Below are positions 21,497 through 33,200 of a DNA stretch of 64,000 bases, one piece after another; position 1 is the first letter of the stretch, and every line of letters begins with the position of its first letter. The notes under the pieces are model-generated. The model saw only the letters and a program-made list of their open reading frames with translations. It did not search any database and was not told the origin of the DNA. The stretch covers positions 310,001 through 374,000 of the forward strand of contig JARBJD010000022.1 of the NCBI GenBank assembly GCA_033064195.1, in the 5' to 3' direction. Both the position numbers and the translations under genes were made by a program. This DNA is from Blattamonas nauphoetae (lineage: Eukaryota > Preaxostyla > Oxymonadida).

Positions 21497-23640
21497 ATGG
21501 ATGGCGTGCAGCAGCCAAATAAAAAAGCGATGGATCCAAGCGCGGTCATCAAGGTGATCAATGAAGAACTCATTGCAAAGAGTGTTGCAAAGAATAAGAT
21601 TGTTGTTGAAAAACTCACAGACACCCCAACTATAATTCTGTCATTCAAACGTATATTGCTTTCTCCATCATTATCGTTCATTTCTCACCAATTTTATCTG
21701 TCAATGTTCGACATCCTTCGACTTCAGACCTTCGAACAATCGAAAACCTCCAGGGATTCACAAAACTCACAGTTCTGAAACTTGACAACAATAATATCGC
21801 GAAAATTGACAATTTAACAACACTTGTAACTTTGGAAGAGCTGGGTATGGTGGTTTTTTTTCAAGATTCATTTTCCTGATAAATCTCTCTAGATCTGTCG
21901 TTTAACAAAATTACAGAAATTCCCAAGCAAGGAGGTCTTGAAACATTGACAAATCTTAGAGAGTTATCGTTGTTTGCAAACCAAATCAAGGACATCTCAC
22001 CTCTCTCCAAAAACACCTCACTACAAATGCTCTCTGTCGGAAATAATGACATCGAAGAACTTGAAACCGTATATTTTGTCGTTTTTTCATCATTTTCCAA
22101 AAGATTAAACCTCTTCGTTCTCTACGAAATCTCCAAGCACTCACACTTAGTGGAAACCCGATTTCGCATGATCAAGATTATGAAACATATATTCTTGCTT
22201 ATCTTTCTTTTCCTTTGATTGTAACGCCTAATGGTGCATCTGGTGGATCCGGTCAATCTGGAGGTGGGACAGGAGGAATGAAAAATGAACTACTCGCCCA
22301 AAAGGCACTCACATATACTCCTGAGGCACTTGGTGGGCCCCTTCTGGAGTCTTCAAACGATTCATCAGTCTTGGGCGGGGGTGGGGTCACAACGGGAATG
22401 ATTTCCATCAGCACACCAATCGAAGTCGCTCGTGCTGCCGCGGTTCGTGGAGGATTCATCCAACAAGGTGCTGATCCAATTCGAACACTTTGTTATCTTG
22501 ATTCAAAAATTGTGAACATTGATGCTGTTATCAAAGCACGAGAACTCTATGGAGAAGATTTAGCAAAACTTGAACAAGAAGATGCGAATGCAGCACTCAT
22601 GGAAGCCGCAAATGCACAATTGGAGAAACAGAAGGAAATGGCTCTGTTAGCCAATATTACAGGCTTCGAAACCTTCTTCCAAGAGATGATCGACAACGAT
22701 CAGGAATATCAGACAAAATTCCGTTATATCACAGTGATCCAGGCTTTACTAGAAGAATATCGAGTTGAATGTAACAAAGTCCTCGAGGAGTTCAAAGAAT
22801 ATATGATATCACAGCTGGATGTCCGAGTATGTTGTCACGATATCATCATCACATTTTCTGTCCCACTCTAGAAAAAAGAACAAGAAGAATTGCAACACGC
22901 GATGGACATCATCGAAGCGGAGGCAGCAGAGCAATCAGATAAATTGATCGCTGCTTTTGAAAAGAAGAAAAAGATGATCAGTCGCCAACTCGATCAAGCC
23001 ATGAACGAAGCCCCGCCAACATCATCCTCAATGAACGACCAAGGTCTCTTGAACCCCGCAGCAGTGAAAGAGCTCAGCGATGCAAACGAAGCTCTCCTCC
23101 ACGACCTGATGGAACTGGAAGAACATCGCGTCGAACAAGCCGAGAACATCCTCGACCAGTACAGCACAAAACTGAAAGATGTGTTTGCAGTTGCTAAAGA
23201 CCGGATTCAGCTTGACTTCCAGAATCTGATTCGAGTGGAGTTGAGAGAAGCTGAGGTGATGGCAGCGGACACAATGCGGGAGGCTGAGAGAGCGACAGCA
23301 AGCACGACAGGTGGAGCACAGGCTGCGGTTGAGGAGACTGCGATGAGTCCTGAAGAGAGAGCTGTTTTGAGTGACAAACCGAGTCTCCAGCAGTCGTTCA
23401 AGAACAGCTCAGAATTCAGACAGTCCAAAATTCACGAAAAGGAAGACGAAATTGTGGATAAGGAGAAGAAAACGAGAGTTGATATGGAAGAGGCCGCTCG
23501 AGCTGCCGAGCACAAAAAGGTTTTTTCTCATTTTTCTCATCAGCCGTCAGAATCGTGTGAGGCTCACAGAGATCTGGCACTTGTACCAGACCACAGTTCA
23601 GTTCATTCAACAGCTCTTGCAGGAAGAGTCGCAACGGTAG
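21497..23640 (+). CDS. DRC3: DRC3/LRRC48, nexin-dynein regulatory complex subunit 3
   Basis: DRC3 is a leucine-rich-repeat and coiled-coil subunit of the nexin-dynein regulatory complex that links outer doublets in motile cilia and flagella. Six exons: 21497-21650, 21728-21844, 21893-22068, 22104-22826, 22872-23519 and 23551-23640. The introns are 77, 48, 35, 45 and 31 nt, and the product is 635 residues. The LRR run matches human DRC3 repeat for repeat: 'TIENLQGFTKLTVLKLDNN', 'LDLSFNKI', 'LRELSLFANQI', 'LQMLSVGNN', 'LTLSGNPIS', 'DYETYILAYL'. Next come the 'LCYLDSKIV' step and the coiled-coil tail. Odd features are a Gly/Ser-rich insertion of about 85 residues (from about residue 185) after the LRR cap, which makes it longer than the human 523, and a last exon of only 90 nt. 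Confidence 0.93.
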
Positions 23641-23789
23641 AGGTTCATTTCACTCTCTTTTTTTTCTCCTTTTTCTCCCAAAATAATAATTTCTATGGAA
23701 TTTTGTGTTCTGAAGATCACAAAAAAGATGGAAAATGTTGTATTGAATTAAACGAATGATGGGGTTGAGAATGAAGACATTCAAACTGA

Positions 23790-25449
23790 TCAATCGACTT
23801 TGTCGTGTCCAGCTTCCTTCTCTCTCCGTTCCTTCTCCCGCAAGAGTGCTTCTCTTTGGCGTTTGAGTTGTTCAATTTGTTCTTTTTCGTTCCTCCGCCG
23901 AATTTCTTCCAAACGTTCTTGTTTCTTCCTTTCCAATTCTTCTTTTCTTTCCTGTTCTTCCCTTTCCTCTTCTTCTTTTCTTCGTTTGAGTTGTTCTTCA
24001 ACCATGCGCATGATTTCCTTGTCTTCCTCTGTTTCTTTTGGTTTCGAATCGCATTTCAGAAGACATAATCCGATTGAGCCGAGGAAGACAATTGTGACAC
24101 TTAAAATGGTGACAGAGAATCGGACAGGATAGTCTCCAATAAGTGTCAATGTCACATCACCAATAATACTCATCTTTTGCTTGAAGGATTTTCCATCCAA
24201 TTGGCTAAGTTTCTCTCTCCTGCGTTTATTCTTGTCGATCAATTTCAGTCTCTGTTCTTCCTTTTCCTCTGCCAATGCCGTTGCTTTCCATCGCTCCCGT
24301 TCCGATTCAGCGTATGTAAGATTGTCCGTCATGAATAAATTTGTGATAAAAGCCCCCGATATTGAGCTATTCACTTCGATGGCGACGCCTGTGATTTGTC
24401 CGAGTTTGTATGGGTGTTTTACCGTGTAATATTCGTCATTAGGAATCAGTGGCTGTCTCCATGCACCTTTGTACTTTGGATTGGCCATCAGAGGCTGCTT
24501 CCATTGTCCTTGGTAGTTTGGATTCTTCTTCATCCTTCCATCCGTATAATCCTCGTCAATGATAAATTCTTCATCATCCCAATCAAGAGGTTTCGTTATG
24601 TCAGGGTCTGGGATTTCATACGGTTGATCCCAGTCATCTGGCTTTTTGGCCTTGAAATCAGGGACCATCTCCGGAGGCTGAATTGGAGGGATAAAATGCA
24701 TTTGTTGAAGAAGAGATCCTTGCTGTTCCACCTTATTATCGATCCACAAACGATATTCGTTGTTTGGAAGAAGAATAAGTCGGTAGAAGTGAGACTTTGA
24801 ATCGAGGTTTGGTTTTGCAGCGTTGATCAGCTTATGATACGTATATTTTTGTGTTTTGTTATTTGCCATACCGTAATAAAAGTATAACTTGAACAAATTT
24901 GGAAATAAGTGAAGGAATATACCTTGTTTGTATGTTTACATTTCTCTGCGCCAAACATCAATTTATACTGCGTTGTTGAATTAAGATGCATTGGTGAAAA
25001 GTCGTCATTGAGCAATTTCACAAAAACAGAGCCACACGACCATGGTTGGCGTTGAGCTTGCAGAACAAACTGGAGCTGTGAAGCGATTCTGAAAACACAC
25101 CTGTAAAATGAACATTCCTCGATCATGCGTGAAATTTGCGGGGCATGACACAGCTCCGATCGTGTTTGAGGACTTTGATACAACACCTTGGGAAATAAAA
25201 AAAGAGTTTTGGAGGAGTTCATGAAAATGGCAAAAAAACCGAAATCATGATCCTTTGGTGATGCATGCATTCTTTGTTCGATTGCCCATGTCGCATTGTA
25301 CTCAGATGAGTGGGACCGTCTCCAATAATCTCCAATCACCTGATTTTGAAATCTGTCTGAAAAGTAGATCTACAGAAAAATAAATTAGAAAAGATTGAGA
25401 AAAAACATACAGCTCCACGAATTAATGAGAAAAACGAGAGGACAAGCAT
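23790..25449 (-). CDS. CANX: Calnexin, ER lectin chaperone
   Basis: Calnexin holds monoglucosylated glycoproteins in the ER folding cycle. Exons are 25449-25411 (signal peptide MLVLSFFSLIRGA), 25369-24923 and 24887-23790; introns are 41 and 35 nt; 527 residues. The lectin domain has 'DHDFGFFAIF', 'SCGSVFVKLL' and 'YKLMFGAEKC'. The P-domain has type-1 motifs (KPDDWDQPYEIPDPD, KPLDWDDEEFI) and type-2 motifs (NPNYQGQWKQPLM, NPKYKGAWRQPLI), apparently two of each rather than the four of animals. A single membrane helix (RFSVTILSVTIVFLGSIGL) is followed by a cytosolic tail of about 90 residues that is almost wholly Glu/Arg/Lys helix. No KDEL-type or classical dilysine ending is seen. It is convergent with DRC3, with 149 bp between stops. 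Confidence 0.95.
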
Positions 25450-25607
25450 CTGGGAACGAAGTGAGCTGAAAAAGAAGAATGGCGGGTTGATCTCAATACT
25501 GGTACCGAATTACGTGGAAATAAATCACCAAAAGGAAAAAACTGAAGAATTTATGATGAAATGTTGTGACGGACAGGCCAGTAATGGATGAGAAAAAAAT
25601 AGCGGTG

Positions 25608-27082
25608 TCATGCTTGTGCGTTGGTATCCTCGTCCTTAACCATGGCTTCCTGTGTATCTGCTGTGGTTGCTTGGAGTTGATTGGCAGATACAGAGTCAGC
25701 TGACTGTTGTTGCTCCATGTCTGGATCTGTGGATGTCTGAGGAATTTGATTGTTCACTGTGCTCTGTTGTGGGGATGAAACATCTTTTAACATTTCAGTT
25801 TGCTCAGTTGTCGATTCAGAAGCTGGTTGGTCAATTTGGCTGCCTTGTATGTCAGGGATATCGTCGATTGACGGATCAACTTCGCCGGTTTCCTGGAAAT
25901 CGTCCTCTGTCTCGTTTTGTGCTGATGGCCGTTGTTCGAATGGTTCAATCGAATCAGAAACTCTGACGACCATAACACTGATATTGTCCATGCTTTGTTT
26001 GTCCTTTGCAATGGCGAGGAGTTTACTTGCAGCCTAAAAGGATAGGAACGATGATATCAAGAAGAAATCATACTGCTTGGCAATCATCGCGGTGCTCCAT
26101 GACAATTTCTCCTGCTTCTTGATCTTCAATGACATCCCAAACCCCATCGCACGCAACAATGACGTGAGTGACTCCTTGTTTGTTCATGACACGTCTGCTA
26201 ACATAAGGATCACTAATTACGGCTTGTTTGAGGCCATGATCACCAAGTGCACGAGAAACAGCCAAAACACCTAGATCGATAATTGTGAAGAGGAGAAAGA
26301 CCTGCGACACGTCCACGGATAACAAAACAATCTGCATTTTTAATTCGTTCAATTTCTGATTCTTGGGTCGGTTTATGATCTTGTGAAATTCGCTCTGTCT
26401 CCCAGTCATGACTTGATTGGAAAAAATGAACAATGAGACAATCGAATACACTAAAACTGCACGAGCATCGCCACAGTTCGCAGAAACAATTTCTACTGAT
26501 TCTTCGCCCTCAACAATTGTCCTTTTCACGGCAACAACTGCTGCGGTTGTTCCTGGTTGAGAAAATTCAAGATTTAGAGGATGAATGAGGGAAGATACCA
26601 TCCTCAAGAATGTTCGACTGTTTTAATTGGTCGTCTGTTGCAGCAAATGCGAGAGGAAGAATTTCAGAGAGATTTTTGTCAGGGTGTTTGAAAAGAAGTC
26701 GTGAAAAAATCTAATTGGACGAATATCATTAAAAAGAAGAATGAATCCAGAGAAAGCAGAGGAGTTTAGTGGGAATATAGAGAAGAAAGAAGAGATATGA
26801 TGCAAAGAAGAAGATGAGACTTTGTGGAAATTCATTGAGACGAAGTCGACGGTTTCGCGTCCTCCATGACCATCGTAAATGGCACAGATAGCAATGTTCT
26901 TCTCAGGTCCAATATTATCGTGAAAACAGTGGGCATCCTGAAATTAAGTTGATAAATTGAAAAAAAGAAGTCAGATAAAGGTCTCGAAAGGTGAAGACCT
27001 CCATTGTCCGTCGAAATCTAGGATTCAGTTCATCAGCAAAGCCAAATTGTTTAATTACAGGAGTGGGTGCGGCTTCTGCCAT
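25608..27082 (-). CDS. PP2C-type (PPM) Ser/Thr protein phosphatase, 7 exons
   Basis: Metal-dependent phosphatase. Exons: 27082-26999, 26937-26821, 26710-26599, 26552-26450, 26411-26302, 26270-26074 and 26033-25608. Introns are 61, 110, 46, 38, 31 and 40 nt; 382 residues with all phases consistent. Motifs in order: RFRRTMEDAHC, the metal-binding YDGHGG, DGTTAAVVAV, SANCGDARAVL, DHKPT, GVLAVSRALGDHGLK, VACDGVWDV and DNISVMVV. The catalytic Asp and Gly residues are all present, so the enzyme should be active. The last ~115 residues (from about 270) form an acidic Ser/Gln/Thr-rich tail without known motif, probably regulatory. Substrates cannot be told from the sequence. It is divergent from the XMAP215 gene across 150 bp. 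Confidence 0.95.
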
Positions 27083-27232
27083 GGAGGAGGATCGAACCTT
27101 TTTCAAAGAAATTGAGGATAAAAACGAACAGTGAATAAAATTGAAGAGTATTTAAAGTCAGAAAGATTATAAATTTAATATACAATCAATGAATTAACAG
27201 AAACTACTGAGAAGCACCTTAACAGATCGTGA

Positions 27233-30200
27233 ATGATGAGATGGGCCAATCAAATCAGATTCCTGTATCACCACAGGGAAGTTCTAAATCCACAAATGAC
27301 TGAAAGCAACCCAACTGGCGAAACGAAAGTGTCATTGACAACAGGCATGACGGAAGACGAAGCCCTGTCTATCCTGACGAACACATTTCTCAGTCCGATT
27401 GTGTGTGTACTGCTGAGATCGAAAGCACCAGGATCAGATGGGCAAGGAATGGTGGAGTTTCTGAGTGAGGAGGAATCGAAAGCAGAAGCAGAAGCATCAC
27501 TCCCTCGGGAGCACTCGATCCAAGACATCTTGAAAGAACTGTCGTCAAAAGACTGGAAAGTGCGGCAATCGGCAGTAGCAGCGCTGTTTTATGGAGTTGA
27601 GACGTTTGCGCGATGGAAGATTGGAGAAGGGAGTGGAGGGGCGTTGGATGGGGAGAGAGTGAGTCGAGAGATTTGCGAAGTGAGCGATGCGGCGATTCGA
27701 GAATGTCTGGTCCATCCGTCGCTGAAGGACTCGAATATTGGAGTATGTGCGTCGATCTTGAAGGGAGTTGGAGAATTGGGGCAATCGAGCATTGAAACCT
27801 CGCGCTCGAACAATCAACGGATTGTTTTCGTTTCGGAACGAGGAATTGGATCGCTGGTGAATTACAGTTTGGAGAAGATGAACGATGCGCGATGCAAGAG
27901 TGCGTCGCACGAACTGATGGATGTTGCGTGTATTCTTTATGGACCTGGATTTGTGATGGACCGCGCTTACAAGATCTGCCTTCAGCAAAAGACGCCGAAA
28001 GTTCAAGGGGAGATCACAAATTGGATTGTGAAGACAGTGAAGGGATTTGGGGGGAAGAGCGTGTCTCTGAAAGAATTATTTGGATTCATCACTCAAATTG
28101 CAGAATCTCGGGATGGGACAGTTCGAAATGGAGCGATTCAACTGTGTGTGGTTCAGATGCGATCACGCCCAGCGATCTTCGAGGGGATGCTTCGAAAGAT
28201 GGCGCAGCCGATTGTGCAAGCAGTTGAGAAACAACTCCAAAGTGAAGAAAGTGATGGAAATGAAGAAATTCTGACATTGGATCAACAATTGAGTGGGAAT
28301 GTTGGAAATGGAGGAGAGGAGATGGGAATGATGAAAGACGATGAAGAAGACTTGCTTGGACCTCGAAAAGACATCTCGAAGAAACTGGAAAAGTATCAAA
28401 AACAGTTTGGAGCGCAGAAATGGGAAGAGAAGAAAGCGGCGTTGAACGCATGCACGGAAATCATTCGGGAAACGAACAAACGATGTGCTGTGACAGGTCT
28501 GTCCGAATTTGCGAAGATTGTTGGACGCCATCTTGAAGAATCGAACAAGAATCTTGCGGCAGAGCTTGCTCGATTGATGGGACTTCTTGCTCAGAGTTGT
28601 GGAAGCGAGATTCACGAAATTGGTCGATTCGTGGTTCCGAAACTGTTCAAACTGCTTGGGGACTCTCAAACGCGAACACGCGAATGGACACTGGAAGCAC
28701 TTGACGAATGGGTTCTTCAAGTTGGATTGTGTCGAATGTTCTCGCAATGTGTTTCTGGGTTGCAGAAGCAAGAAAACCAATCAGGAAAGAAAGAGAGTCT
28801 CTCTTGGATGCTTCGTCAGATCATCCGAGTTCGAGATGTTGCGAGTGGAGCAGAGAAGAGGCCGAGTGTTGGGAAAGTGAGTTCTGTGAATGAATGTGAA
28901 GAAGGGCTTCGAGCGCTGGTTGCCGTTGTTGTTGAACGACTTCAAGATGGTCAGCTTGAGATTCGAAACCTGGCAGGAGATGTTGGAACAGAGATTGCTC
29001 GTCTGATTGGGATTGAACCGTTCTGGCCGATCTTCCAAGAACTGAAGCCCACGATCCAATCGAGTGTTCGTCCTCTCATCGACAAAATCGATCGCTCATC
29101 TCGCCTCCCACCCGCCCAACCCTCAACCCAAGCTTCATCCTCTGTCCCTCACAGCACTGCTCCTGCTGTCGTTGTTGAACCGTCGAAAGCTCATCCCAAA
29201 CAGATTCGTCCTCCGAAGACGTCGATGGACTCTAAACTCTCCCGAATGGCAGAGGTCTCATCAGCTCCAAAAGAGAAAGTGACTGAAAATGTGGCGATGC
29301 TCGTCGATGTCGAAGCAGCTGTGGAGAAAAGTGAAGGGGTGTCTTTAACCGCCGGGATGAATGAGGAACAGGCGCTGTCGATCCTGACGAACACATTTCT
29401 CAGTCCGATTGTGTGTGTACTGCTGAGATCGAAAGCACCAGGATCAGATGGGCAAGGAATGGTGGAGTTTCTGAGTGAGGAGGAATCGAAAGCAGAAGCG
29501 GAAGCATCACTCCCTCGGGAGCACTCGATCCAAGACATCTTGAAAGAACTGTCGTCAAAAGACTGGAAAGTGCGGCAATCGGCAGTAGCAGCGTTGTTTT
29601 ATGGAGTTGAGACGTTTGCGCGATGGAAGATTGGAGAAGGGAGTGGAGGGGCATTGGATGGGGAGAGGGTGAGTCGAGAGATTTGCGAAGTGAGCGATGC
29701 GGCGATTCGAGAATGTCTGGTCCATCCGTCGCTGAAGGATTCGAATATTGGAGTATGCGCATCGATCTTGAAGGGAGTTGGAGAATTGGGGCAATCGAGC
29801 ATTGAAACCTCGCGCTCGAACAATCAACGGATTGTTTTCGTTTCGGAACGAGGAATTGGATCGCTGGTGAATTACAGTTTGGAGAAGATGAACGATGCGC
29901 GATGCAAGAGTGCGTCGCACGAACTGATGGATGTTGCGTGTATTCTTTATGGACCTGGATTTGTGATGGACCGCGCTTACAAGATCTGCCTTCAGCAGAA
30001 GACGCCGAAAGTTCAAGGGGAGATCACAAATTGGATTGTGAAGACAGTGAAGGGATTTGGGGGGAAGAGTGTGTCTCTGAAAGAATTATTTGGATTCATC
30101 ACTCAAATTGCGGAATCTCGGGATGGGACAGTTCGAAATGGAGCGATTCAACTGTGTGTGGTTCAGATGCGATCACGCCCAGCGATCTTCGAGGGGATGC

Positions 30201-33200
30201 TTCGAAAGATGGCGCAGCCGATTGTGCAAGCAGTTGAGAAACAACTCCAAAGTGAAGAAAGTGATGGAAGTGAAGAAATTCTGACATTGGATCAACAATT
30301 GAGTGGGAATGTTGGAAATGGAGGTGAAGAGATGGGAATGATGAAAGACGATGAAGAAGACTTGCTTGGACCTCGAAAAGACATCTCGAAGAAACTGGAA
30401 AAGTATCAAAAACAGTTTGGAGCGCAGAAATGGGAAGAGAAGAAAGCGGCGTTGAATGCATGCACAGAAATCATTCGGGAAACGAACAAACGATGTGCTG
30501 TGACAGGTCTGTCCGAATTTGCGAAGATTGTTGGACGCCATCTTGAAGAATCGAACAAGAATCTTGCGGCAGAGCTTGCTCGATTGATGGGACTTCTTGC
30601 TCAGAGTTGTGGAAGCGAGATTCACGAAATTGGTCGATTCGTGGTTCCGAAACTGTTCAAACTGCTTGGGGACTCTCAAACGCGAACACGCGAATGGACA
30701 CTGGAAGCACTTGACGAATGGGTTCTTCAAGTTGGATTGGGTCGAATGTTCTCGCAATGTGTTTCTGGGTTGCAGAAGCAAGAAAACCAATCAGGAAAGA
30801 AAGAGAGTCTCTCTTGGATGCTTCGTCAGATCATCCGAGTTCGAGATGTTGCGAGTGGAGCAGAGAAGAGGCCGAGTGTTGGGAAAGTGAGTTCTGTGAA
30901 TGAATGTGAAGAAGGGCTTCGAGCGCTGGTTGCCGTTGTTGTTGAACGACTTCAAGATGGTCAGCTTGAGATTCGAAACCTGGCAGGAGATGTTGGAACA
31001 GAGATTGCTCGTCTGATTGGGATTGAACCGTTCTGGCCGATCTTCCAAGAACTGAAGCCCACGATCCAATCGAGTGTTCGTCCTCTCATCGACAAAATCG
31101 CCCATTCAATCAACGCCCCTTCGCGTCCAATCCCAACTGTTGCTGCCCCATCCGGAATTCGACCACCATCCATCCAGAAACCAACTCGAACATCGTCCCA
31201 AACTAAACCCGGAACAATCTCACCTCCTCCTCAGACATTCTCAGCAGCAGACCAACCCGTCGATGAGGTATTTTGTCCCGCCTCAACCAAACAATCGCGA
31301 CGACGAGAATGGAAAGACTTTCAGAACATCCTCCTTCAGAGCCCCAACGAAGCTGAATCAGCCTGTTCAGTCATTCTTCAGAATCAGTGTCTAGGAACCG
31401 CTATCTTCGACAGGCTCAACAACAAATCGTTCCAAATCCAGATTTCTGCCCTGAATGATATCATCTCCACCGGCTCGTCACAGCCCGATGTCTTTTTTGG
31501 ACTCTCAGACGTCTTCTTCCGCTGGTCCGCCTCAAAAATGCTTGCTCCTCATCCCAACCCACAACTGCTCAAAAGTGTTGGTGATTTAATTTTCGCTCTT
31601 CTTTCGGTCGGTGTTCTCAACACGGATCTCTCCAGATTCACTCAAAGCCCGGTTTGCCCTCCTTCTGATGTCGTCTGCAATATTTCTCCGGACGAGTTGG
31701 AGGTTTTGCTTCTCGCTTTCCATACAATGATCAATAAAAACCCTTCGAGTGTTCCTGGCTTCGTGATTGAGCTTCTGAGCATCGTCGTTTCGTTCATTTC
31801 ACCCAACACAACTTTCTCTCATCTCATCCCTTACTTCCAAACCACCAACAAGAAGAGTGGACGAACCCCTTCCATTCTCTTCTTCCAATGTGTTTCTTTC
31901 GCAGCCACCCTCCTCCCCCCTTCCAACAAAAAGGAACACAACCAAATTGTCAAAGAAGTGTGTGGATACTACACACACGCCTCGACAGATGTTCGGAAAG
32001 CCGCTCTGCTCCTCCTTTCGATGTATCTCGCAAACCCAACCCTCGTCGACGTGGCGAAACAACTTGGGTGGAAGAGCACATCCAGCATGGACGACGCAAA
32101 GAAACGGATCGAACAGCTCGAACGAACTTTGACGGAAAAGGAGAGGAGGGATCAGCCTGTCTACACTGGAGTGGTTCAATCCCAGCCAAAGCCAATCATT
32201 TCACAACCGTCCCAAAACCAAAATATGAATCCATTCTCCCAACCATCCCACACTTCAGTCCCACCGTCCCATCATACTCCCCAAATCCAACACAACACGA
32301 TGGCCAGCCCATTTCTCGCCCAACAGCCACAGCCTCTCTCGCTCGAAGCCGACTGGTCTGTCGAAGACTGGCAAATCCAATCTCGTCTCATCCTTCCAAA
32401 CGGCAACCCAACAACCATTCTCCAACTCCACAAAAAACTTGGCGTGCTCCAACAGAAAAACAGCAGCATGGTCGACAGTCTCGTGTCTGTCATTGTCGAC
32501 CCACTAACAATTGGGTTCCAAGCGGCATTTTCTGGACTCGTTGAAACAATCCACAGGTTGCCAGTTGCCGCGTTGCTCAGTCGACAGTTGAACGATCAGA
32601 ATGCGATGGTGGTTTTGGCAAACAGCATTCGACTGGCGAAGTATTCACTCAACTCTCTTCTCATCGTAAGCAACACGCCAACAAGAGGAAAGTTCATCAA
32701 TCAGGCACAATGCAAAGAAGTGTTCAAGATTCTCCTTTCGTCGTTGCTCAACCCAGCTCTGTCGGCTCTCGAAGATGGCGAGGCCAACCTTCTTCCACTT
32801 CTCAACAATGTCATGTTGCACGTCCTGGAACATGTTGAGCGGACGAATGCTTTCATCGTCCTGATCCAACTGTTGGACGAACTGGAACAGAACTCTGTCA
32901 ACATTTTCACTCCTACCGAACAAGAAATGAACTTCAAACTCTCTCAACTCACCACAAAATGCCTCACCAAGTTGAACAAAGCCCTTCCTCGCTCAATCCA
33001 AGACATCCAATTCAACAGACTCGTCCCAGTCCTCGACACCTTCCTTTTCTCTCACGCTGACGTCGAGTCTCCTGGTGACGGAAGCCTTGTCGCCAAACTC
33101 CGCTTCAACCACGTCAGCCTCCTCAAGACCATCCTCATCAATCTGGTCACATGCTCTCCTTCGAAGGGAATTGACATTGTTCGGGCACTCCCAAATTGTC

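Noticed and set aside
27545-30790. Pairs of long minus-strand frames repeated at a 2,010-nt distance
   Set aside because: They are shadows of the duplicated TOG coding blocks on the plus strand; they have no independent homology and recur only because the DNA is duplicated.
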